Of a stretch of DNA of 64,000 nt, positions 22,749-35,700 are shown in pieces (position 1 is the stretch's first letter; each line of letters begins with the position of its first letter). A program made the translations under genes and the position numbers. The notes beneath the pieces are model-generated. The model saw nothing but the letters and a program-made list of their open reading frames with translations, ran no database searches and was not told the DNA's origin. This DNA comes from Eleginops maclovinus (lineage: Eukaryota; Chordata; Actinopteri; Perciformes; Eleginopidae), in assembly GCF_036324505.1 (NCBI RefSeq), contig NC_086357.1, positions 18,478,793 through 18,542,792 of the forward strand, given 5' to 3'.

Positions 22749-23178
22749 TTAAAGGGCCCTATTATGTACATTTGTAAGTTTCATATTTGTATTGTGTGCC
22801 TCTACCGTGATATGTTTACATGCTTAAATGTAAGGTCTTTATTTTTCTCATACTGCCTGTGCTGCAGCACCTCTTTTCACCCTCTGTCTGAAACCAGAGC
22901 CCAGTCTGCTCTGATTGGTTAGCTGGCTGGCTCTGTTGAGATTGCGCAACCACTTAGAGATGTCTTGCCTCTTAGCCTATCATGTTCAATCTGTTGGCGC
23001 TCTAGCCAATAGAAGCATGAGTGTTTCATAGTGATGTCATTATGTTATTGGAGTAAACAAAGGAGTCCAATGGAGGTGTTTCAGGCAAGAGGGGAGTTTG
23101 AACTTTGAGATTTTATCCTTAGCAGACCCTTTACACACAAAACCTATTGAACACATTACAGTTCATTTACAAAAGCAT
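22749..23178. mobile_element. Non-autonomous DNA transposon (MITE-like), copy 2 of the 14.8-kb element
   Basis: It starts with TTAA then AGGGCCCTATTATG and runs parallel to copy 1, sharing GTTTACATGCTT, TCTTTATTTTTCT and 30 identical bases (22877-22906). It is longer inside, including a GGCGCTCTAGCCAATAGAAG segment and the stretch 22933-22975. The right end is eroded: no clean GGGCCCCTTTAA is visible, so the end point is approximate. No transposase is encoded. Confidence 0.65.
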
Positions 23179-23519
23179 TTTCAATGACTCTGTTGTTGAT
23201 ACTTTGCGTGCTATTTAACACTCGCATGTTTGTCGCTTGGGATTGTAAATTGTGATTTTATACAGAATGTTTCGTTATTTAAATGTTGGCGGGCATGACG
23301 TTTAAAACACTCTTGCTGTCTTGGTCAGTGCAACTCTGTGAAAGAGATTTTGTGAGCTTGATTATCTGGTTGAATTATAAAAAATTCATATTTATTGCAC
23401 AATCAGCAGAAAATGGAAACTCCAAATGGCACCCAACATGTTTTATTTCACTTTAAAGTGTCTTATAGTGCGATCAACATAACCACATTAATGTTTATAA
23501 GGTTTGCGAAGCAGAGACC

Positions 23520-23915
23520 TGAACAATGATTCACTCAGAAGTTTAAGCCACAGTCTGTTTGGAAGTATTTTAGTGTTTCAGCCAGATGGACAGCGTATTT
23601 GAAAAACAGGGCAGTTTGGAGGCAGTGGGGGCCAGATCCCCACCTCGTCCAGCGAAGTAAGCCAATCATTAACAGATTTGACCTCTCTCTTCCTGACTGT
23701 AAGCAGAGTTCTGGCCGGTGCTGCATTTCTCTAAGAGCCCTCAGGCGATCGCAGCACATGGCCCCAAACATATGGAGAGATGTATGTGCCTGAAAGCAAA
23801 GAGCTTTAAATAAGGCTTTTAAAAAAGCACTAAATGCTCTGAGGTGCGGTTGAAATGATGGCATGTCACACTTGTGGTTCAGGACGGGGTATTTGAAAGT
23901 TGCAGATGTCAAATT
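23520..23915. promoter_or_regulatory. Candidate conserved non-coding element, open on both strands
   Basis: Complex sequence without repeats. A 125-codon minus-strand frame spans 23535-23912 and a shorter plus-strand frame overlaps it. Neither shows a known domain, so coding is unlikely. The block has CpG words (about 23720-23755) and a TTTAAATA core near 23808. Confidence 0.25.
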
Positions 23916-24159
23916 TGGTAATCTTCTAAATCCAAGTAAGAGCCAACATTGTAACCCTAAACTGTTGCAACATCTGTATGCTGGCAGGTGCTTGTCAAGC
24001 TAAGACACAGTATGATCTGCTCTAACATCCTGTCAGCCCACAAAGAAAGTTGCTCATCACTCACCAAACATTACGGAGCCTCATAAAAAGTTCTGTGAAA
24101 TGACAAGACCTTCATAGGTTCTGTTCTAATCTCCTGTTAGGCACCAATTCAAAAATATC

Positions 24160-24445
24160 TGGGCTCGTATCCAGCGGCTTAAAAATAATGACTCTCTCCA
24201 GCAGTCCTTCCTTCACTCACCCAGTCATTTGGGCCTCACAAGTCTAATATGTTTTGCAGTGCCATTTGCTTTGGTAGAACCGTGAAAGTCGCCCGTTTCT
24301 GTTTCGACAGCAGCCTAATAACGTGGTGAAAATTGCTGCCCACACTGTCAAAGTCTTGAAATTATATTTCAGATGAAGGGATCATTAATGACGATGGAGG
24401 CCAATCAGGCGGTGACCCGTGAATGTCCAGGTATTGGTAGGAGTG
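24160..24445. promoter_or_regulatory. Candidate conserved non-coding element
   Basis: High-complexity non-coding sequence with moderate GC, scattered CpGs and homeodomain-like cores (AAAATAATGACT near 24182, TCATTAATGACG near 24382). It is surrounded by AT-rich, low-information DNA. Inferred from texture only. Confidence 0.3.
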
Positions 24446-27400
24446 TTTGCTTACGCTGTCAGCAAATGGTGTGTTCAGGCATTTGAATCACTTTATATTC
24501 CATTTGGAGAATGGGAGCACTCATGTATTAAAGAACATCTCGTTACAGTTGCTTTTAAGGTGTTTCTGAGAATTGCAACTGTCCAAATTGAAAATTAAAA
24601 TAATAAACGGTATTTCACGCGATTTAAGTAACTGTCATTGCTCTTTTTGTCACATTAATGATTGGAAATTGATCTAATATCCAAATAAACTTTATCTTTT
24701 TGTATGTAAATATATATCCATATATTATAAAATCAGCGATGACAATTGACTCAATTAGTATTTGATGTCATTACTAATTATAGGAGGCAAAGTCACTGAC
24801 TTAATAAATGGTGTCACATCTACTTTCAAGTTTGAAATTGTATTTATTTATATTTCTCCTCTTGACAAAGAGACGCTAAGTTAATTAAATGTTATTTACT
24901 TTCTTGTTTCTTTCCTGTGCTGCAAGCAGTTCTCTTGGGAACAGCTAATTATTTATTATCATTTATATGAGGTTTAACTGTAAGGTCTGCTGCTCTCAAG
25001 AGCTCTGTCACAAGTCGGCCACAAGTCTTAATGATGATTTGAGCTCTGCATCCGGTTGGTTTATTTGCACATACAAAATGTTGCACTGACATAATGTACA
25101 CAATAAAGAGGAAATAAAAATAAATGCTTTAGAAGTGTGGTGGACCAATGCAACCCATTAGTGTCGTCAAGTTATCATGCTCTTTCTCTCCCCTTTTGTT
25201 TGCAGTTTAATTTAAAGAACACATTTACACAACACAACACAAAGGGGTTTGAAAGAATCACTAGGCACCAAAACAATAAAATGAAAATAAATAGCAGCAC
25301 CCTTTAAGTTTGCATGATTATGAGTTTGGATTTCAAGTACATAGACAAAGCAAACTATTGTAACAAGAAGGGTCAAACTATTTTGTCTTCATTTGCACAT
25401 TATTGGAATTTTGATGTATGAAGGTCATGCTAAACCTCCACCTCCTTAAAGCTTAAAGTTTTTCATGATTCAGCACTGCAGTGGCTCCACTGTGCAGGCA
25501 GCCCTTCTTTTAAAACTTCCTGGGGTGCGACAACTTTATAAGATGTGATCCACCTTTTTGTGCTTTGTTCTGAGACTGAGCATTTTTTTCTTTCATATCT
25601 GACTCACTTTGTGAACAGCACAATCACACTCTGCACAGTATGGATGTTGTGCAACGTATGGAAGTGAAGGTTTTTATTATTCTTAAGAATATTTGAATGT
25701 TTTGTCTTGTGGTTATATCTGATTTTGAAATACACTTTTAAAGCTTTTTGCACAAATACTTCATTTGTTTTCATCTCTTCCAGTGATGTCATGGCACAAA
25801 AGGAAATAGAAGATAAACATCTTGCCAGCTCAGCTCAGGATGATTTTCATATTTCAAAAGGTGCTATTTGGTTTAAACTCTTCAGTTTGTCAACCACTAA
25901 TCAGAACAGTTGGAATCCCTCATGATTGAGAGTTTATTTTTGGATATTCATTCTTTGATATGAAGTTAAAGTTAAAGTGTGTGAAGAACCAAAACATCCA
26001 CAAACGAGTGTATGAATACTTATCGTGTAATCAAAGGTTTTTTCATCACACTCCTCTCTGTAAACATTGGCATCCCTAAGCAAACCACACAGTGATTAAG
26101 AGGAGTCCGCAGTTTTCTCTGAGACTTTCAACTTCTGCCAAAAGTTTTAGAATGATCAAGAGAGGCATGTTGTTTTTCTTTCTCTATCTAGATAGATAGT
26201 CATCAGTCGATGACTGAAATTAGCCCATAACCCCCCTATGATCAACTCTTGACTTGCTTTGTAGACCTAGGTTAATTATGTTGTAGTTGTGGAGTGACAT
26301 CTCAAACGTTTCATTGATTTTGTATGTGGTTCATGGTATGGGATCGCAGGGACTTGGGTTTTTATTCTTTGAGTGGTGTATTCTGTGTTGTAATTCTTGG
26401 CTGCAAACCCACCTTGATGTTATATCACAGAGGACGGGTGTTGTATCCAAATCCCTAGCGTGTCTGACAGAGAAACAGCGAGTTGAATGATGATTTACAT
26501 TTGTATGCAGGTCAGATGACTCAAGAGTCATGACTGAACATAACCACAAACAGCACTTTGATTAAGATTTAGCAGAATCCCTCCCCACTCTCATGGCAAA
26601 ATAACAACTAGTGTCACCTCTTGACCAGACGTTGTTGGCCCCACTCCTGCAGACATTCAACAAGATTAATCTCGGGCTTCACTCTAATCTGCTTTGTGTA
26701 GTAAGAGTGGACTCAATTGAGAAAGAAAAGCCGAAAATACAAAAATAGTCTGCCGGCTTTTCAACACGTTGAAGTATTCTAGGTGACTGATTTTGAAACG
26801 TTTTAAAGAAGACATGTTGAAGTGAAGGCTGCAGGTTCATTGTACAATCCTTTTTATCAGTTGCGTCCGTGAGTTTGAATCACAGCATCTTAAATGATAC
26901 GCAAATTATTCAGTGATCATAAATACACATGGGTTCTGCATACTCTGTGAATGTGTGTAAATGAATGTTGGTTTTATCATTAAAGGCAGAAAAAGCTTTT
27001 GCATTGAATATCAGTTTGGATCTTCAATGCATCACAAAAAGAAAAGTGGTGAAATCAGATCAAAAGCTGCTCAAACATGAAAGTTGAGTCTTTTCATTGA
27101 GTAAGTGCTTTTCAGATAAAACAGACTTCCGTTTCCCATACAAAAAGGTAGATGATTTGGCTGAATCTTGTAAGATTGACTGATCCCTCTTGCAAGATTA
27201 TATGCTGTTGCCAAGAACACAGAGTATGAAAACACAGGACATCATCTGATATATGTAAGCATTTACAGGACGAGATAACTGACATGAACATAGACAAATG
27301 TCGTCTAACCAGTGTCTTCATCAGTCAAGGCCTTGTTGATGAAAGCTTGAGGCTCTGAGAAGAACTTTGCCATTGCAATGCGAAGGCCATCTGTCTGGAT

Positions 27401-30400
27401 CGAAACCTCAGGACTGGGGCCCCTGCCAGCGCTGCTACAGGGGGGGTGCAGAAAAGCCAGGGGAGGATTTATGGTGGACAATATACGGAGCCTAGCCGAC
27501 TGCTCTGAAAGGGAAAAAAAAAAGAGACAGATTTTAGGAGGTGGTGCTGCTAAAGTTGTGCTGTCAGCAGGATGGAGGTGAAGCTCTGGCAAGCTGCCAT
27601 TCCTGGCTGAAAAATGTTCACACAAAGTGATCAATAGATCCTTGATAAGACTAACACGCCCTGGCATGTGGTTGTTCTTTCAAGTTGTGCATCGGACATG
27701 CACTCGAGTCAGCGAGGGCACGCATCAGTGAGTGGACCCTGTGGTGAAAACAAACCAGCGCACTGTATCCCTTTACAATAGACCCATGAAACAATGTACA
27801 CAATGAATAATTAATTATTGATTATCAGCTTCTCACTATGGTTGACAAATTCATGATTTAAAGTTCATGTCATTAAGTGCGGGCAAATCAGAATGTGATC
27901 ATTTTTTCAAAGTGATAACCTCTCTGGGGTCATTTACTTAAGTCAGGCATTCAAATATCCATTGAACTACAACTGCTCATTTCCCGATAAATCAGATTAG
28001 CTAAATTCTCAATGTTAGGGTGCTCCACACTTCTTTGAAAGGTTCTTGTTCAGTCATTAATATACGAGTAGTACTAATAAAAAAGAGATCTATTTAGGAT
28101 CTGATAATACCTTATCCAGGGCTTTATAAAGGTAACTTGAATAGGGCAGCAGCATATAATATTAACAAAACAAAGCACTTTACTGTTTTTAACAGTGTTT
28201 TAAAGTTAAACTAACTGTGTCAGTCCACATTTGTTCTGTGTTTTATCTGGATGTATTTCAACATCATGACGCCAGCATAAGTTCCACCGCCAGCTCCAGT
28301 GTCTGTTTCTGATCATTTGACTAAATTAGTCAAATCATCCACAACCCTTACATCAGGACAAATTAGAACACTGAGTAAGGAGAGTTTTAAAGACCGGTTT
28401 CGTTGTAAAACTATATATTTTTTAAAGTGATAAACGTAATCATAGGTTTAATTATAACATGTAAGTCCCTCACTGTAATTTGGATGCAATGTTTTTCGAA
28501 CATTCTTGACGGTAATGTGTAAAAAAATGTGTGCAAATGGAAATACAGCTGAGTGTTCACTTCCATTGCTGCACATACCGTATATAGCACAGGTTGAAAG
28601 GCACCATAGGCCTCTGCTGTGAAGCGTTCCTGATGTATGGGTCTCTCTGGAGTATTTAAATCCAGCTGAGATGACTGATGACCGCGGCTGCCACAGAAGC
28701 CACACTGACATGTCCTTCTTGGTTAAAGCCAGCGTTGCAGGCCTTTGCAAAAGCAAAGATTTGGTAAATAAGTGCAGTGAAGCATTGAAGATAAATTGTT
28801 CCTCTCACCCAAATTCATTTATCTCTCTAGCCAATGATTTATTTAATTCATTTACTACAAAAGGGGGCATTATACCATTGTGAGCAGCCACTGTGCATTT
28901 TCACATCGATGATGCCCACCAACTTGGCCAAGAACGCCCCCTTGATTTAACTCTTCATCTTCCGGACATGAAACTGTGTGTTTTATATACATGTGTCAAG
29001 ACTTTATGACAGGCATCATCAAAGGGGAAATCTCCAGTGAGTTAATCAGAGATCTTTAGTCTATCTTTACCAATTCTTAAAGTGAACATTGACAAAATTC
29101 AGCTTTTGTTTTAAGTGATTGCCTTTTTAACAACCCTCCTTGCAAGCAGACTTAAATAAACATATCACTACAACATTTGGCCTCAATTGCCCCCCCCCCA
29201 CTTATATAATTACCAGATTCTTTCCATCTAGGCCTGTTTGCAGCATTTGAACTGACAATCCCCCCCCAAAAGTCCCTCATCAAGTTTACCATATTTGAAA
29301 TGGAGAGGTTGGGTCTTTCAGTCGCTTAGAGTTCAATATTGTGACTGTTAGCCCTGAGACATTTATTCAAATTCATTCAGTGTGATTCATTTAACTCTCT
29401 GGCTAACATCAACTACATGGCACAGCATGTTGTTTCCACTGAGTCTGGGTTATGTCAATTTGCTCAGGCACATAGCTTAAAATTAAACTGCTCTCATATT
29501 CCAAAATGAACCCCCCCCCACCTGCCAATCAATGAATTCTGTCCCAATCAGAGGTGCCAGAAAAAACATAAACATGGCTAATTCTAGTAAATCCCTATAT
29601 ACTTGAAACAAACCAATAAAGAGGAAGCCGTGTTGTCATTAAACTGTGGAATCTAACACGATGTGATTTCTATTTTTCTTCCTTTCTGGCTAAAATAACT
29701 TATAGGTTATAAGGTTGAAGGACCTTTCTTGTTATAATTGAGTTATTACTACTTGACTAAGGTCGGGAAAGGATCATAGTCATGGCTTAAAGAAGGTAGG
29801 AAACAGTAGAAAGCGGAAAAATAATATCTTCTTTCCATGACCATTGACCCATACATCCACCGTGAACACAGGCCCCCAACCCTCTCAGCGGACCTGTTAT
29901 ACAAGGTGGTGTCAATATCTAACAATGTCACTCTATTTCCTCATTTGTTCCCAAGGGACAAGAGTCAGAAAACGACCACTAAAGATCTTTTTTACCTGAA
30001 TGTAAACAAGTGTCATTATTGAAGGTTTGTTGCGACCATAAATAATGCTGTTGTGGAGAGTTGTATTTAAGATGTAAGGCACAGGCACCTCATTATCTTT
30101 GTGACTATGTGATGCTGGACATTCAATTATTTAACATGCCCTTACAAAGACGCCAAAACAAAGAACCCCAACATGTTACTGAAACTCATAAACTGAGGGA
30201 TGTTGACATTAAGGGGTTTGCATTTAACAAAAGAAGCTCAGATTCACAGAAGTGTTGTAGGACAGATATTACAGGAATGATATATAGCCCAAATTGTTTA
30301 CAGCACTGCGTCCTTCATCCTTCTATAGTAGTGATTATAATCAGAAAATTATGGTTTAGACGGTTCCTTATTGCCATTGTAACTTTGCAGAATAAGAAAG

Positions 30401-31262
30401 GGTAATCTATCAGAAAAGGGCGTTTAGTACAATTTAAGGGGATTATACTTACTTTGAAAGAGGATTTAACTCTGGAATAAACAGAGGATTTATCAAACCT
30501 TTTTTTCTTCCTGTTGTTACAGACAATTTCTGCCTGACTGTATTATCTAGTTTATCTGATATAATGTGATCATCATATAGTTTCAGCAAAACATTGTTAT
30601 CTAGGCCACCTGGTTGGACCAGCAGGCACAGATTTTACAGGAGAAACTTGACTGCTGTTTCTATTATCAGTACCAGAATACCCAAACAGACTCCAGTTTA
30701 TTCAGCTTCCAGGCTCAATTGGAAGTGCACTTAAACAAGATAATGGTTCATGGAAAAATTAAGGCCAGGAAGTTCTTCAGTTTTTGTTTGGTCTAACAGA
30801 GCAGTGACTGTTTGCAGCATGGAAATGTGGGTTGGACGAATATCTTACAGATGTTTACTTCATTGTTCACATCTGTATGATGTGATATCGGGCATCTTGT
30901 GTACTGAAAGCGATGTTTCAGTCTACCACCTCTGAAGCAACATGTGCTCCCTAACCAGCCTCGGATCAGATTCCAGCTGTTTGATCTCCTGTGTCTCCTT
31001 TGCTTTTTAAATCTTCAAACAGATAAGATAAAATGCAAAACATGTGCCTACCACAAAAAGATATGGGGGAAAACATATATATTCTGATCCATAACACAAC
31101 TTCAAGCAATACAAACAATAAAACACAACGTTTTCAATGGATAAAACTATTCCATGATTCCATTTATGACTTTAAAAACGTTTTTTCTTTAACAAATGGT
31201 CCACTGCTTTGCACTTTGGTCCCTCCTGACAGTTGGCCAAAACCCCCTGATTCAGATCCTAA
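24446..31262. other. AT-rich intergenic sequence, no gene seen
   Basis: About 6.8 kb with short unrelated frames; the longest are 27305-27667 minus (120 codons) and 30061-30405 plus (114 codons), neither with a recognisable motif. Short C-tracts lie at 29190-29519. No identified transposon in this stretch. Confidence 0.5.
29190..29519. repeat. Three short poly(C) tracts within 330 bp
   Basis: Runs of 10, 8 and 9 C occur at 29190-29199, 29260-29267 and 29511-29519. They are separated by ordinary sequence, and no longer repeat unit is apparent. Confidence 0.85.
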
Positions 31263-31306
31263 TGTGATAATGTATGCTTCATTCAAATGAAACATACATT
31301 ATTACA
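31263..31306. repeat. Near-perfect 44-bp inverted repeat (21-bp arms)
   Basis: The left arm (31263-31283) and right arm (31286-31306) are complementary except for one mismatch and one G-T wobble, with only two bases between them. The core reads AATGTATG...CATACATT. It could extrude as a cruciform or be the remains of a hairpin-type MITE. The RNA hairpin would be shorter than a usual microRNA precursor. Confidence 0.75.
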
Positions 31307-32640
31307 ATTTCATATAATTTAAGCCAACAAATGTTTAATGTGTCTAAAAAAATGTAATGGCAAGCTGACAAGACATCAAGTGATAATCCCCCCGAATATA
31401 TCTTTAGTTTTAATATGAAAAGATTAACACTGGAAGAAACAACATTTCTCCATTTATTTATATTATATAAAAAGGACATGGTGAATAATGTAAGCAACCA
31501 AAACCATCAGATAACTTCCAATTTAAAATCAAGTACAATTTTCTAACGGCTTAGTCCTCTAGAAAAACTCCTCACTGTACTTACTGTGCACCCACCTGTG
31601 ATTGTGACACTATCACAGAGTCCAGTGGTCTGCATCAGGTACGCTTCATGAAAAATTCAAAACACTTTCCTAGGCAGTTGTAGCCTGAGGCTCTCAAGGT
31701 TTGTCTTTGTAACAATTTGATAATACTGGTCACACTGCATTGTGTGTCCTTGAGCTGCAACAAGGACAAGAGATTTGTTTTCGAGGTCCATACAGACGCT
31801 GAGAGAGAAAAGAATCCAGGTAGCAGAAAGTCACCGCTATTGTTTTGAATGACAAGGTTGACAATTCTCAGAGTGCATTATTAAGTATTACTTTTGAAGG
31901 GAGTGAAAGAGCAATGGAGCAAGTCATTTGTTAAAGTAGGGGGTAGGAAATGTATGAAGGTAACAATAGACGTATTTAATACAATCAGCTGTCATTCTGG
32001 GTGCAGGAGGAATGATTCATACCACCATACACAATTCAATGAAATGTTATTGGGTATATGAAATTGTAATACACATGCATAATATTTAATAGTTTCTGCA
32101 TCGTATCCTACTTATTGTGTTTGTGTGCACATAATAATTCCTCTGTTAACCCTTTCACTATCTGCTACTAGACCTGTTATCATGGTAACTGATGACTTGC
32201 TGAATCCACTAAGTAAGCAGCTTATGGAGAAGATTGTGCCTACGGTATCTGTAATCCACTTATCAATCAGAAATTGGATTAATCTTCAACAACAAAACAA
32301 AAACACATAGTGGAACTCGCTGAAAATGACAATAGTGCTGCACCTGTACTGTCTGAAAGTTATTAAGCTTCGGAAATGAGAGAACATTTTGCATATATTC
32401 CCACATCCCCTCGCCCACTACTTGTAGCTCATCTCAGCTTCAAGGACAAACTTCAACACTTATTTTTCCTTTTCCTCCGGCGATTATTTCATTATCAAAC
32501 ACTTCTCAAATTTACACAAACCTTAAGTGCTACAATTATTTTCTACTATATTGTTGTATCTATCTCGCATTATTGCTATGGTGGATACATATTTTTGGGG
32601 GGAAGTTATTATTATGGTATCGGTATTTTAGCATCAAGTA
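31307..32640. other. AT-rich intergenic sequence, no gene seen
   Basis: Only short frames (up to 102 codons at 32376-32684, the end of which overlaps the adjacent SINE). Nothing recognised. Confidence 0.5.
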
Positions 32641-32654
32641 AAGTCTACCGTTAT

Positions 32655-32902
32655 ATGAGGCTGCGAGGTAGTTTTTCAACCTGAAGGTTGTGGGTTTGAT
32701 CCCAACGAGTGCAAAATGACGATGTCCTTGGGCAAGACAGTTTGCCCTGAGTTGCTCCCGATGGCCAACGGTGTGTGAATGTGTATGAATGTAAGCTTTC
32801 CTAGAGCAAGTGGTCCTGCTCTGCATGAATGAGGTGTGAATGGGTGAATGACTCGTAGTATGTAATGTACTGTGAGGGGTCGAAGGGCCGACCATTTACC
32901 AT
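32655..32902 (+). mobile_element. tRNA-derived SINE of teleost type
   Basis: The tRNA-like head has a B-box-like GGTTTGATCCC at 32693-32703. It is followed by the body words TGTCCTTGGGCAAGACAG (32724-32740), GAGTTGCTCCCGATGGC (about 32749-32765), GTGTGTGAATGTGTATGAAT (from about 32771), GTGAATGGGTGAATGACTCG (from about 32836) and the end CCATTTACCAT (32892-32902). This word order matches, from memory, a tRNA SINE family abundant in many spiny-rayed fishes. The copy has many substitutions and no clear target duplication, so it is old. No function is expected beyond repeat insertion. Confidence 0.75.
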
Positions 32903-35587
32903 CATGAGAAAGCAATTGTAGATTCTCAATTTGAACTTTCCTTTGAAAGTAAATATGAGTCAACTATTTGACTCGAAGTATTTTTTTTATAATATTAGTA
33001 GTCTATGCCACTACAGAGTCAAACAATTGACATACATTTGAACTATTTTCCCCCGTCGATTTAATTAAAATATTCTGATTTGTTGATTCTGAATTCCTGC
33101 CATCCACACATTAAAAAAAATGAAGTATAGACAGCAAACACATTCAGAATGAACTAAATTCTGTTTCCAAATAGTGGGAAAGCATTAATTAACATATTTG
33201 CAGAGTAAAGAAATGCTGATGCTAAACAAATCTGCTGAATTTTCACAATTGTTTTTCTGACAACATTCCATCGTGCTATATATGCCACTCATAGCAACCA
33301 CAGAAATAATACACTTTTTTATGAATGGCTTTAGGTATTCACGTTAGTTTGTAAATGCCTAAAACAACAGAACTATAACTCTCTGAAGAGCACATTTTCT
33401 TAAAGTTTGGTCAGAACTGTCTAAAGTTTGGGTAGGTGTTATCTACTGTACTTTATCCAACAATATCTACTTATCTGCCCAGAGTGCAGAGCCAAAAAAT
33501 CAATGTGGCTGAGAGCAGTTGTAAGGGGTTGATCACCTTACGTCGACCGGAGACTTGTTCTCAATCAATGAGTTTGATGTTGGTTCAGTTGCTGGGAACG
33601 ATTGATTTGTGGGAGACGTAATTGGTCTCATTTGACACTGAAGCGGGTTAAATTCAGAGAGCTGGATGCAGGTTGAGGCGTGGATCATGTGTGCTCTTGT
33701 GTCCCGGAGAAATAAACACAGCCTTCCTCCTGAGTGAAGGACATACTTTAGGTACTCACCCTTGTAGCTGTGCTCCAGTGTTTTTCGTTTTTATTTAAAT
33801 GTGATTCAAGATTGATCAGTTAAGTACTGGTATACATGGCATCAAATCGAAGTGGTCCTGTCAAGGTTATGACAGTGATGCTCAGATATACTAAAGGATT
33901 AAGCTGTTATTTGCTCCATCAAAACGTAATCATCTCATAATGATGTAGCAAGATGATATAAATGCAATCTAGTGGGCCTTTTGATTGTATTGAAAGAAAA
34001 CGTTTTGACATATAAGTCTATATGGCTTTATTTCCAATTATGCAAACGTACACATACAATCTCAATTTAAGGAAAGATTTGTTGAAGTACTTACACAAAT
34101 GTGGGTTTTTATGAAAAAATGTTAGGGTTACATTTTCAATTAATTGTTTAAGAAGTTGGAAAGCCATTATTTAAATTATAACTAGGAATGTATTTTAAAA
34201 TGTAAAGCATTCCTTTTTAAAATTATACATGTATATATGTGTGTGTGTATTACAGCATTACTTTTGATTATGAATAGATGTTTGTGATTGAGCAACATTC
34301 TTGAATTTGTCCTTTTTAATCATCTAAATGAAGCCTCAGTGGTTTTATTAGCAAAGGTCAGGGAGTTAAATATTGGATTGTGAGATGACACAGTAATTAT
34401 GATAGTGAGTAATGGCAGACTAATGCGAATCTGGACCTCCTCACAAAATTGTTTCTGACTTCAAAAGAACCCATGATCTTGTCTTTTGCTGAGCTCAATT
34501 TGTCAAACAAAGCAAATAAGAGTGAAAAGTCAAGGTGGATAAAAGTTGAGATGCAATTAACCTAGGATTCGTCATTAGCTTGACTTTATAGAAATTATAA
34601 GCATAACAGTTAAACTGTAACTGTTAAAAGACAAGGGCCTTTTTCAGACAGGCAACCTCACAAATAATGCCAAAAGAAAAGAGAAAGCGGGTAAATACAT
34701 TTGAGATGCAAGCTCAACCGATTTTTAAATAATTTGTGAAATACCTTGGGTATGGCAGACAAATAGAAGACACTCCAAACCAAATGCAGTCCAATAATTG
34801 TGTCATGATGTCAACCATTTTGTGTTAAGTGCAGTTTCCCGGTTGTTGAGCAGATTTAGTTGCACCTTGGATTGGTCTTTGCAGGAGTTTTCGTAAAATG
34901 TCTCTAATTTTTGTGCTTTGAGTGCAACTTCTACAATGGCTTGGTAATTTTCTTTCTAATTCCCTCTGTCCTCAGGCAATGAATGTTTGTACGTGCGTAG
35001 CCTTCCCTCTCACTCTTCCTCCCTCTGCCTCTCTTAATGTCTCTCTCCCTCCAAAAACTCTCTCCTCCCTCTCCCTCTCTGTGCACATATCCAGCTAATT
35101 AAACAAAGCACACGATTTGATTAAACGAGTAAATTGTGCTAGTCTGTGTTTGCGATAATTAGGATAACCCAGAGTTTCTTTAAGAACATTAACTGGGATG
35201 GATGTTTCATCCCCAACTTAGAATAGCTGTGCCTCAACGACACTAGAGGATAAATTGTGACAGAAAGAGAGAGAGAGAGAGTGCATCAAGACTAAATCTG
35301 TTTAATAATCTCGGACGCAGATGGCCCAGTGATGCCATTTGGTGGAGATCAGGATTCTAAATAATGTATGTGCACAATATGTGTGTGCTTTGGGTTGGGA
35401 TAGCCTTGTAAAGGACTTAATGTTGGGTTAAGCAGATAGTCTTGCCCGCCTTTACAATACTGTGACATGAATTTAAGTGCAATGGCGCATGATGAAGTCA
35501 ATAAGCAACGTGTGCAGAAGTATTAAGAATCGTAACTTAAAGAAAGAAAGAAGACGCACCACACTGTAGAAACACAAATAAATATAT
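32903..35587. other. AT-rich intergenic sequence, no gene seen
   Basis: Short frames only. It contains a pyrimidine-rich stretch (about 35000-35080) and a short GA run at 35265-35281. No repeat family recognised. Confidence 0.5.
35265..35281. repeat. Short (GA)n run
   Basis: AG/GA dinucleotide run of about eight units. Confidence 0.85.
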
Positions 35588-35700
35588 GTTTTTACTTAAG
35601 TAGAAGTATTGTCCACAACATGTACTTAAATCATTAAAAGTACAAATACTCACTAGGCAGCAAAATGCCCCCTGTCACTCTTTCATATTTCAATCAGATT
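35588..35700. mobile_element. Fragment of the ACTTAAGTA-type teleost repeat
   Basis: It contains TTTTACTTAAGTAGAAGTAT, then ATGTACTTAAA, then AAAAGTACAAATACTCA in the same order as the interior of the common fish repeat whose terminus appears at 22660. The ends are missing. Family identity is from memory. Confidence 0.5.

Noticed and set aside
26110..26165. Possible transposon end (GCCAAAAGTTTTAGAATGA)
   Set aside because: It resembles a word from known fish elements but has no matching second end or body nearby.
27305..27667. 120-codon minus-strand frame as a gene
   Set aside because: No recognisable motif, Pro/Ser/Leu-rich composition of translated non-coding DNA, and a plus-strand frame overlaps it.
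30061..30405. 114-codon plus-strand frame as a gene
   Set aside because: No recognisable features, and it lies in AT-rich featureless sequence.
32655..32710. A functional tRNA gene
   Set aside because: The B-box-like word lies in a SINE body with no complete cloverleaf.
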